From the NCBI GenBank assembly GCA_900313545.1, contig OMRS01000031.1, positions 1-9,417 on the forward strand: a stretch of 9,417 bases of DNA, read 5' to 3'. The notes below the pieces were generated by a model. The model did not search any database, was not told the origin of the DNA, and saw only the letters and a program-made list of their open reading frames with translations. The first letter of the stretch is position 1, and the number at the start of each line of letters is the position of its first letter. The position numbers and the translations under genes were made by a program. Positions 1 to 5,340 of the stretch are shown here, in pieces. The DNA is from an uncultured Eubacteriales bacterium (GTDB taxonomy: Bacteria; Bacillota_A; Clostridia; Christensenellales; Aristaeellaceae).

Positions 1-1058
1 AGCTGATGAAGAAGGCCGGCAAGGAGCTGAAGATCGTCTATACGCCCATCCATGGTTCCGGAAACAAGCCGGTGCGCCGCATTCTCAAGGAGATCGGCAT
101 CGAGAACGTGTATGTGGTCAAGGAGCAGGAGCTTCCGGATCCCAACTTCTCCACCGTCAAGGTGCCCAACCCCGAGGATCCCGCAGCCTTCACCCTGGCC
201 ATGAAGCTGGCGGACGAAGTGGGTGCGGACTGCATTTTCGGCACCGACCCCGACTGCGACCGCGTGGGCATTGCCGTCAAGGATGACCAGGGCAAGTATT
301 ACCTGATGACCGGAAACCAGATCGGCAGCACCCTGCTGTACTACATCCTCACCTCCCGCAAGGCGCTGGGAACCCTGCCGGCCAACGGCGCCGTGGTCAA
401 GTCCGTGGTGTCCACCGAGCTGGCCCGCAAGATCGCCGAGAGCTTCGGCCTGGTCTGCTTTGACACCCTGACCGGATTCAAGTGGATTGCCAACAAGATC
501 CAGCAGTTTGAGGACAACGGTGACCACACCTTCATCTTCGGATTTGAGGAGAGCTACGGATTCCTGTCCTCCACCTTCGTGCGGGACAAGGACGGCGTCA
601 ATGCTTCCCTGCTGATTGCGGAAGCTGCGGCATGGGCCAAAACCCAGAACAAGACCCTCTATGACATCCTGCAGGAGATCTACAGGAAGTATGGCTACTA
701 TGTCGAGAAGGTGGTCTCCGTGACCCTGCCCGGCAAGGACGGACTGACCAAGATGCAGGAGATCATGAGGAATCTGCGTCAGAATCCGCCCGCTGAAGTG
801 GCCGGCAAGAAGGTTCTGGCGGTCCGGGATTATCTGGCGGGTACCCGCAAGGCGGCGGACGGCAGCCAGACCCAGGTGGATCTGCCCAAGAGCGACGTGC
901 TCTACTTTGAGCTGACCGGCGGAGAATGGGTCTGCGTGCGGCCTTCCGGCACCGAGCCCAAGATCAAGCTGTATGTCAATACCAATGCGGACAATGCGGA
1001 AACCTCCCAGAAGGAGAATGCCGCACTGGTGGACGCATTCAAGGCGCTGCTCGCATAA
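1..1058 (+). CDS. pgcA: Phospho-sugar mutase (alpha-phosphoglucomutase / phosphomannomutase family), 5'-truncated by the window
   Basis: Interconverts hexose 1-phosphate and 6-phosphate (glucose and/or mannose) in the cytoplasm, feeding sugar nucleotides for envelope polysaccharides. About 351 C-terminal residues are visible. The frame is open to the window edge, so the ATG at 6 is internal. The family is usually about 560-580 residues, so roughly the first 220, with the catalytic phosphoserine loop, lie outside. Seen in order: the domain-2 entry motif YTPIHGSGNKPV near 39-75; the metal-binding loop GTDPDCDR at 240-263; the LTGFK segment near 467-481; the sugar-specificity loop GFEESYG at 540-560; and the phosphate-binding loop RPSGTEP at 939-959. 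All motifs are intact. It ends in TAA just before a strong terminator, so it belongs to a separate transcription unit from the following gene. Sugar preference (Glc versus Man) cannot be told from this part; the layout most resembles Bacillus PgcA. Confidence 0.93.
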   Translation, partial: LMKKAGKELKIVYTPIHGSGNKPVRRILKEIGIENVYVVKEQELPDPNFSTVKVPNPEDPAAFTLAMKLADEVGADCIFGTDPDCDRVGIAVKDDQGKYYLMTGNQIGSTLLYYILTSRKALGTLPANGAVVKSVVSTELARKIAESFGLVCFDTLTGFKWIANKIQQFEDNGDHTFIFGFEESYGFLSSTFVRDKDGVNASLLIAEAAAWAKTQNKTLYDILQEIYRKYGYYVEKVVSVTLPGKDGLTKMQEIMRNLRQNPPAEVAGKKVLAVRDYLAGTRKAADGSQTQVDLPKSDVLYFELTGGEWVCVRPSGTEPKIKLYVNTNADNAETSQKENAALVDAFKALLA

Positions 1059-1077
1059 TCCGCTTTATTCCACTGCG

Positions 1078-1109
1078 AAAAAGGTCTCCGGGAAACCGGA
1101 GACCTTTTT
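1078..1109 (+). terminator. Rho-independent terminator of the phospho-sugar mutase gene
   Basis: A perfect 9-bp stem, GGTCTCCGG (1083-1091) with CCGGAGACC (1096-1104), closes a GAAA tetraloop and is followed by TTTTT (1105-1109). The five A residues at 1078-1082 can extend the stem against the T run. It lies 19 bases after the stop codon. Confidence 0.92.
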
Positions 1110-1136
1110 GCATAATGGGGGTCGATGTGTTATGAT
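1108..1136 (+). promoter_or_regulatory. Predicted sigma-A promoter for the HAD-phosphatase operon
   Basis: TTGCAT (1108-1113) and TATGAT (1131-1136) are separated by 17 bases, and TG at 1128-1129 gives an extended -10 (TGnTATGAT). The -35 match is weak (TTG only) and starts within the T-tract of the preceding terminator. Predicted transcription start is near 1143, giving a leader of about 28 bases to the ATG at 1171. This is a pattern-based call only. Confidence 0.6.
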
Positions 1137-1170
1137 ACCCATACTATCAGATGAGAAGGAGAGGGATAAA

Positions 1171-1812
1171 ATGAAGGGAAGTCGGTTTGATCTGATGGAG
1201 GGCACCATGCCCTGGCACAGGATCGACACGGTGGTGTTTGACATCGGTAATATCCTGATTCGCTTTGATCCTGAATACTTTCTGACGCTGCTGTATCCGG
1301 GAGACCCCCTCACGCAGAAGAACATGCTGGAACGGGTCTACAAAGGTCCTTACTGGATCGAGTTTGACCGGGGAACCCTGAGCTATGAAGAGGCGGCCGG
1401 AAAGCTGGCTGAGCAGTGGGGCGGAACGCCGGAAGAATACCTGGTCCCCATGAAAGGCTGGATTGATCTGAAGACCCCCATCGAGGAAGGCTGGGAGACG
1501 GTACGGCGGTGCAGGAGAGCGGGAAAACGGCTCTGGCTGCTGAGCAATTACGCGGAAGATGGATATCTTGCTCTTCGGAAAAAGTTCGCGGATCTCTTCG
1601 AGCTTTTTGATGGGGCCACGATCTCGTGCTTTCATCATGAAATCAAGCCCGAACCGGCCATCTACCGGTCCCTGATTGCGGAAAGCGGGCTGGATCCCCG
1701 GAGAAGCCTGTTCATCGATGACGTGCTGGCCAATGTGGAAGGCGCCATGGAGGCGGGAATCAACGGATTCCACATGCATGAAAAAGGCGCCATGAAGCGG
1801 TTCTTTATCTGA
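1171..1812 (+). CDS. HAD-superfamily hydrolase, YihX-like sugar-phosphate phosphatase
   Basis: A 213-residue cytoplasmic phosphatase of the haloacid dehalogenase superfamily. Motif I is VVFDIGN (nucleophile Asp24). The position two residues on, normally Asp in HAD phosphatases, is Gly26, as in the FDLGN motif of E. coli YihX, a glucose-1-phosphate phosphatase. Motif II is LLSN (Ser125), motif III the Lys of EIKPE (Lys159), and motif IV FIDD (Asp183/Asp184). The small helical cap lies between residues about 35 and 115. The start at 1171 is chosen because GAAGGAGAGG (1155-1164) sits 6 bases upstream. A second ATG at 1207 with its own GGAGGG would give 201 residues and cannot be excluded. It is probably the first gene of the operon; a 44-base gap containing a palindrome separates it from the next gene. 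The neighbouring sugar-phosphate mutase makes a hexose-phosphate substrate plausible, but this is inference. Confidence 0.85.
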   Translation: MKGSRFDLMEGTMPWHRIDTVVFDIGNILIRFDPEYFLTLLYPGDPLTQKNMLERVYKGPYWIEFDRGTLSYEEAAGKLAEQWGGTPEEYLVPMKGWIDLKTPIEEGWETVRRCRRAGKRLWLLSNYAEDGYLALRKKFADLFELFDGATISCFHHEIKPEPAIYRSLIAESGLDPRRSLFIDDVLANVEGAMEAGINGFHMHEKGAMKRFFI

Positions 1813-1826
1813 AGCAAGAAAGGGGG

Positions 1827-1848
1827 CGGCAGGAGGATCCTCCTGCCG
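1827..1848. repeat. 22-bp perfect palindrome containing a consensus Shine-Dalgarno sequence
   Basis: CGGCAGGAGGA (1827-1837) is followed immediately by its exact reverse complement TCCTCCTGCCG (1838-1848). The left arm carries AGGAGG (1831-1836), but that lies 20 bases from the ATG at 1857, too far for direct use, and the right arm is its complement. No other good ribosome site is seen between the palindrome and the ATG. There is no T-tract, so it is not a standard terminator. It could be a processing or attenuation hairpin, a binding site for a dimeric regulator, or a hairpin that modulates translation of the next gene. Confidence 0.6.
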
Positions 1849-1856
1849 GACAGCCG

Positions 1857-2867
1857 ATGAAAAACAAGGGATGGGCCGCGGCGGCAGCGGCAGTCATGAT
1901 GGTTTGCCTGGCTTCAGGTGTGCCGGCGGAAAGCGCATGGGCAACGCCGGGGGAAGCGCAGAGGGTGTCCGCTCCGGAGACGCCGGAGGAGGCGCAGAGG
2001 GTGTCCGTTCCGGAGACGCCGGAGGAGGCGCAGGGGACGGACGCTCAGGAACAAGTGCAGACGGAATCCCGGGATGCGCAGGTGACCCTGATCGTTCCGG
2101 AGACGACGGCGATCCCTGTTCCTGAGAACATCCGGGATGAAGGCTTCTGCCTGGGCGACCGGATTCTGATCAGGGGCATGGAGGGAACAGATGTGGCGGA
2201 GCTGCAGGCCCTGCTCCTGAGCCTGGGATATGACGTGGGCGAGGTGGACGGCAAGCTGGGCCGGCAGACCGTCAAGGCCATCCGGGATTTTCAGCGCAGG
2301 AATGAGCTTGAAAAGGTGGACGGAAAGGCCGGCCCCATCACCATTGAGCACCTCCGGTCAGAAACGGCGGTGGGAAGGCCTACGCCGGTACCCACAGCGA
2401 CCCCTGTCCCGACATCTTCGCCTGCGCCTACGCCCACTCCGGAACCTACGCCGGAACCCACGCCCGTGCCGGATGTGAGGGAGGCCCCCTTTGAGGTGGA
2501 GGAGCGCGGTGTCCAGCTGAGCGGAGAGGTGTCGCATCTGCTGGTGGGCAGAGGCACCAACGGGGAGCCCCTGTATCCCCTGAGCGAAGTGCTCAGGCCC
2601 TATGGCTATTCTCCGTGCCGGGAGGGACAGGTGTTCACCTTCCGGAGGGAGGCTCCGGCGTCTGAAATCACCCTGGAAGCCAAGACGGTGCGGGGGCTGA
2701 GCGATTACACCATCGGAGCGGTTGACGGCGTGCTGTTCCTGACGGACGAGCAGGCTCAGATGTACGTGTGGAATGACGAGCTGTTCGTCAATGCGGAATT
2801 CATGAGACGAATCGGCTATCTGGTGAGGGAACTGCCGGAAAACCTGGAAATCGAGAAGGCCAGATAG
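1857..2867 (+). CDS. Exported peptidoglycan-binding protein with Pro-Thr linker and C-terminal beta-type domain
   Basis: 336 residues, predicted to act outside the membrane and bind cell wall. An N-terminal signal peptide has Lys residues, an Ala-rich hydrophobic core, and a likely signal peptidase I site after AWA (residue 29); no lipobox is seen. Residues 30-65 are three 12-residue repeats (TPEEAQRVSVPE type). A PG_binding_1-like domain spans about 98-166, with the typical G-x-D-V-x-x-LQ...LGY...DG..G..T..A...FQ pattern. Residues about 174-208 are a Pro-Thr-rich wall-spanning linker. The C-terminal domain (about 212-336) weakly resembles the copper-amine-oxidase N-terminal (stalk) fold (PLYPLSEVLRPYGY, then VWNDELFVNAEFMRRIGY). 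No enzyme motif is seen. The ATG at 1857 is the only in-frame start that begins the signal peptide, although it lacks a well-spaced ribosome site. The next gene starts 5 bases after its stop. Confidence 0.8.
   Translation: MKNKGWAAAAAAVMMVCLASGVPAESAWATPGEAQRVSAPETPEEAQRVSVPETPEEAQGTDAQEQVQTESRDAQVTLIVPETTAIPVPENIRDEGFCLGDRILIRGMEGTDVAELQALLLSLGYDVGEVDGKLGRQTVKAIRDFQRRNELEKVDGKAGPITIEHLRSETAVGRPTPVPTATPVPTSSPAPTPTPEPTPEPTPVPDVREAPFEVEERGVQLSGEVSHLLVGRGTNGEPLYPLSEVLRPYGYSPCREGQVFTFRREAPASEITLEAKTVRGLSDYTIGAVDGVLFLTDEQAQMYVWNDELFVNAEFMRRIGYLVRELPENLEIEKAR
1944..2051 (+). repeat. Three 36-bp tandem repeats coding for 12-residue units
   Basis: Units at 1944-1979, 1980-2015 and 2016-2051 encode TPGEAQRVSAPE, TPEEAQRVSVPE and TPEEAQGTDAQE. 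Units 1 and 2 differ at only 3 of 36 bases, so at least one duplication is recent. Unit 3 has diverged in its second half. The array sits just after the signal peptide and probably varies in copy number as a spacer. Confidence 0.85.
2376..2480 (+). repeat. Pro-Thr-rich linker-coding low-complexity tract
   Basis: Degenerate repeats of Pro-Thr-Pro-x units coded by ACG/CCN codons join the peptidoglycan-binding domain to the C-terminal domain of the exported protein. Such linkers commonly span the thick Gram-positive wall. The same kind of linker occurs in the reverse-strand protein at 5341-7497. Confidence 0.75.
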
Positions 2868-2872
2868 CCTCC

Positions 2873-3766
2873 ATGGAGTGCGGGAGGAATGCGCTGAGGC
2901 AGCGCAACTGGGACGTGATGGCCCTGTGCAGCGGGTACCTGAGAAGTGGCGCCCGGATCCTGCCGGAGCAGGTGGACCAGCTTCAAAGCTCGTGCGGAAT
3001 CGGGGAGGAGGAGGCGGTCCTGCAGCTGCTGTGTGCGCAGTGCGGGCTTGACTACGGGCAGCGCGGGCACCGGGAGATAATCGAGCGCTATCTGCGCCCC
3101 GGTCTTCGCAGGCTTGATCCGGGGAACTACCGGGCAGCCGCCTACCGGAGGATACTGGACCATCTGGAGGTTCAGCAGGGCAGATGGCAGATCACTCAGG
3201 CGGAATACCGGCCTTTTGAGATTTTCGTCCGGGATGATCTGCAGGTCCTGGCGGACGGAAGGGAGATCCCGCAGCTCGGGTACTTCGGGGAACCTTTCCC
3301 GTATGCCACGGTTCGCGAAAACGGCAACGACTGGATGACGCTGGCACCTGTGGAAATCAACAGCATGAAGGGACCTGTTTCCCGCTCAAAGGGCGAGGTG
3401 GTCACCCTGGGTCTGGGTCTGGGATATTTTGCCTTTGAAGCGGGCTGCCGCAGGGAGGTGTCGCGCCTGACGGTGGTGGAGAGGGACGCTGAGCTTATTT
3501 CGATGTTCAGGGAACGGCTGCTGCCTGCATTTCCCTGCAGGGAAAAGATCGCCCTGGTGTGTATGGATGCCTTTGAATATGTCCGTCTTGTGCTGCCCCG
3601 AAGGCGCCCGGATTATCTGTTTTGCGACATCTGGCATGATGCGGGAGACGGGCTCCCCCTGTATCAGAAGCTGAAACGGGAGATTCCCGCAGACCTCCCC
3701 TGCGACTACTGGATTGAGAACCTGCTGCGGGCAAGAGAACAAATGCTGGAGGCATCCGATGAATGA
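2873..3766 (+). CDS. SAM-dependent methyltransferase-fold protein (spermidine-synthase-like), function unknown
   Basis: 297 residues, cytoplasmic (no signal or membrane segment). The N-terminal ~110 residues look helical and match no family I recognise. Residues 174-190 (GEVVTLGLGLGYFAFEA) fit the glycine-rich nucleotide loop of class I methyltransferases. TVVERD (200-205) supplies the acidic residue at the end of strand 2 expected to hold the ribose. MDAFEYV (231-237) and PDYLFCDIW (246-254) fit the motif II and III strands. The order resembles spermidine/spermine synthases, but the aminopropyltransferase active-site motifs are not evident, so the substrate is unknown. The start at 2873 follows the previous stop by 5 bases. 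GAGAAGG (2853-2859) is 13 bases upstream, long for a ribosome site, so translation probably depends on coupling. An internal ATG at codon 16 is an alternative. The gene overlaps the DUF3783 gene by 8 bases. Confidence 0.6.
   Translation: MECGRNALRQRNWDVMALCSGYLRSGARILPEQVDQLQSSCGIGEEEAVLQLLCAQCGLDYGQRGHREIIERYLRPGLRRLDPGNYRAAAYRRILDHLEVQQGRWQITQAEYRPFEIFVRDDLQVLADGREIPQLGYFGEPFPYATVRENGNDWMTLAPVEINSMKGPVSRSKGEVVTLGLGLGYFAFEAGCRREVSRLTVVERDAELISMFRERLLPAFPCREKIALVCMDAFEYVRLVLPRRRPDYLFCDIWHDAGDGLPLYQKLKREIPADLPCDYWIENLLRAREQMLEASDE
3748..3752 (+). promoter_or_regulatory. Ribosome binding site deciding the DUF3783 start
   Basis: GGAGG ends 6 bases before the ATG at 3759. The frame is also open further upstream (ATG at 3714), but only the 3759 start has a correctly spaced site, and it gives the expected family N-terminus. 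Confidence 0.7.
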
Positions 3767-4133
3767 ATCTGCGACGCTGCTGTGCTTTGGACTGGACGGG
3801 GAGCGCATGAAGCTGCTGGAGGGCATGGCCGTGATGCAGGGCATGCGGGTGCGCCGCGTCATGCGTGAGGAGGCTGCCATGCCCCTGGAGGAGATCCTTC
3901 GCCGGAAAGAACCGGAGGGGGGGACGCCCTTTCCGGGAATGATGCTGGTCATGTGTCACCTGAGCGACCCCGCACTGGATATGGTGCTGAAGGAACTGTC
4001 CCGGGGCGGTCCCCGGACGGCAATCCCTCTCAAGGCGGTCCTGACATCCGCCAACCGCCGTTTCAGACCGATGGAGCTGATGATGCACCTGATGTCAGAA
4101 TCGGAGAAAATCAGAAACGCAGGACGAAAGTGA
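3759..4133 (+). CDS. DUF3783 family protein
   Basis: 124 residues, small and cytoplasmic, with no signal peptide. It begins with a beta-strand-like segment (SATLLCFGLDGERM), followed by a central segment with FPGMMLVMCHLSD. The C-terminal signature IPLKAVLTSANRRF...MELMMHLMSES matches what I recall of DUF3783 (I-x-LKAVLT-x-x-N-x-x-W, then a short helix rich in Glu/His). The position usually occupied by Trp is Phe. No biochemical function is established for the family. The ATG at 3759 overlaps the end of the methyltransferase-like gene (stop 3764-3766), and the stop at 4131-4133 is 17 bases before the chosen start of the TRAP-type gene, so it is almost certainly co-translated with its neighbours. 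Confidence 0.75.
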   Translation: MNESATLLCFGLDGERMKLLEGMAVMQGMRVRRVMREEAAMPLEEILRRKEPEGGTPFPGMMLVMCHLSDPALDMVLKELSRGGPRTAIPLKAVLTSANRRFRPMELMMHLMSESEKIRNAGRK

Positions 4134-4150
4134 TCCGTGCAGGAAAGGAC

Positions 4151-5155
4151 GTGAACGGCTTGAAAAGATGGCTGTGGACAGCGCTGGTCTGGCTGTGCCT
4201 GAGTGCCCAGGTTCAGGCGGAAACGGTTCAGATGATCCTGAGCGAATCCTATCCGGAGAACCATCCCGTGGTCCGGGCGGAACGGGAGTTTGCCCAGAAC
4301 GTGAATGAGCGCAGCGGGGGACGGATTCAGATTGAGCTGTCCTGTTCCGGGAGACTGTATCTGGAGGAGGCGGCAGCGCTTGAAGGCGTGCTGCACGGGG
4401 ATGTGGCCCTCGCTCGGGTGAGCGCGACGGTCTGTGAAAAGCTGGTGCCGGAGATGGAGGTGTTCCGCCTTCCCTATCTGTTTGGCAGCGGGGAGCATTA
4501 CCGGCGGGTCATGGAAGGAAATATCGGGGAGGAACTGCTCGGCGCGATCGGGCGCAGCGGCGGGGGCGCGCAGGCCCTGTGCTGGCTGGATGGCGGCGCG
4601 CAGGGATGGTACACGACCCGTCCCCTGGTGAATCTGGGGGATTTGAAAAATCGCAGAATCTGCACGGAGAATCCCCTTCTCAAGGAGGTCCTTGAACACC
4701 TGGGTGCCCGGACGCTGACGGGCATCGGCCCCCACAGCGTGTATTCGACGCTGGCGCAGGGCAATGCGGAAGGCGCGGAGGGGACGGCTCTGGACTACTA
4801 TACCCGGGGCGATTATGATGCGGCGCCCTACTACTACCAGGACCGTCACCTGCAGATCCCGGGTGTGCTGCTCATTTCCGACAGGGCGCTGGAGCTGCTG
4901 GAGGAACAGGATGCAGCAATTCTGCTGGAGGAAGCGGGAACCCTGAACCGCAGGGCAGGTGAGCTGCTGGAGGAGACGATGCAGGCCCAGAGGGCGGCCA
5001 TCGAGGAAGCCGGAGGCCACTTTGAAGAACCCGCACAGGAGGAGAGGTCGGACACGGCCCGCAGCCTGATGTCGGGAAGTTCCTCAGGGATTGGAAAGAT
5101 CCGGGACAGACAGCAGACACTGGTTGACCGCATCGAGACGGAGAACAACGGGTAG
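4151..5155 (+). CDS. Orphan TRAP-type solute-binding protein (DctP family), divergent
   Basis: 334 residues, the usual size of DctP-like periplasmic or extracytoplasmic binding proteins. Residues 1-23 form a signal peptide (KRW, hydrophobic core, likely cleavage after AQVQA); no lipobox is seen. Family features: ENHPVVRAEREFAQNVNERSGG near residue 36, the LPYLFGSGEHYRRVM segment (106-121), GDLKNRRI...LEHLGA (163-185), and the HSVYSTLAQGNAEGAEG hinge region (195-211). By recalled alignment to SiaP, both ligand-contacting arginines appear replaced (Gln at the first, Cys171 at the second), so the ligand may not be a carboxylate. No TRAP membrane subunits lie in the window. GTG at 4151 is chosen with AGGA 6 bases upstream. 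TTG at 4160 (331 residues) and GTG at 4130, which overlaps the previous stop, are alternatives. The C-terminal ~60 residues are charged and helical. Confidence 0.8.
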   Translation: MNGLKRWLWTALVWLCLSAQVQAETVQMILSESYPENHPVVRAEREFAQNVNERSGGRIQIELSCSGRLYLEEAAALEGVLHGDVALARVSATVCEKLVPEMEVFRLPYLFGSGEHYRRVMEGNIGEELLGAIGRSGGGAQALCWLDGGAQGWYTTRPLVNLGDLKNRRICTENPLLKEVLEHLGARTLTGIGPHSVYSTLAQGNAEGAEGTALDYYTRGDYDAAPYYYQDRHLQIPGVLLISDRALELLEEQDAAILLEEAGTLNRRAGELLEETMQAQRAAIEEAGGHFEEPAQEERSDTARSLMSGSSSGIGKIRDRQQTLVDRIETENNG

Positions 5156-5193
5156 ACGGGCAGCTCCTGCCCTCCGGACAGGATGGTCACATA

Positions 5194-5225
5194 CGAAGAA
5201 GCCGGCATTTTTGCCGGCTTCTTCG
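5194..5225. terminator. Terminator-like hairpin at the end of the operon
   Basis: A perfect 13-bp stem, CGAAGAAGCCGGC (5194-5206) with GCCGGCTTCTTCG (5213-5225), closes a 6-base loop ATTTTT. There is no clear T-tract after the stem on either strand, so efficiency as an intrinsic terminator is uncertain. Its position, 38 bases after the stop and between two converging genes, supports a role in transcript ending or protection on either strand. Confidence 0.6.
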
Positions 5226-5303
5226 CATTTGGACTGTCAGGGGAAGGTCTCCCGCGGGCAGCAGGGGCGCTTTGAGGATTGTCCCGGTTGGGGGGATACA
5301 TTG

Positions 5304-5332
5304 AAAAAGGCAGGAACGGGCGCGTTCCTGCC
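5304..5332 (-). terminator. Rho-independent terminator of the SH3/PDZ protein gene
   Basis: Read on the reverse strand, GGCAGGAACG and CGTTCCTGCC form a perfect 10-bp stem (arms 5323-5332 and 5309-5318) with a CGCC loop, followed directly by TTTTT (5308-5304). The stem begins 8 bases after the TAA stop at 5341-5343. Confidence 0.92.
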
Positions 5333-5340
5333 GGAAAGTT

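Noticed and set aside
973..1170. Longer N-terminus for the HAD phosphatase starting at 973
   Set aside because: It would run through the end of the mutase gene, the terminator and the promoter; the ribosome site points to 1171 (or 1207).
1944..2051. Possible CRISPR-like repeat
   Set aside because: The 36-bp units are directly contiguous without spacers and stay in a coding frame.
1871..2125. Gly/Asp/Ser-rich small protein in another frame of the signal-peptide and repeat region
   Set aside because: It only reflects the 36-bp repeats being open in more than one frame; it has no ribosome site and no domain.
3956..5020. Long open frame (354 codons) on the - strand opposite the TRAP-type gene
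   Set aside because: It is antisense to the DUF3783 and DctP-family genes, has a Pro/Arg/Gln-rich composition typical of G+C-rich shadows, and has no start signals.
5156..5340. Possible small gene between the converging genes
   Set aside because: Only two hairpins are evident; no frame has a ribosome site or protein-like composition.
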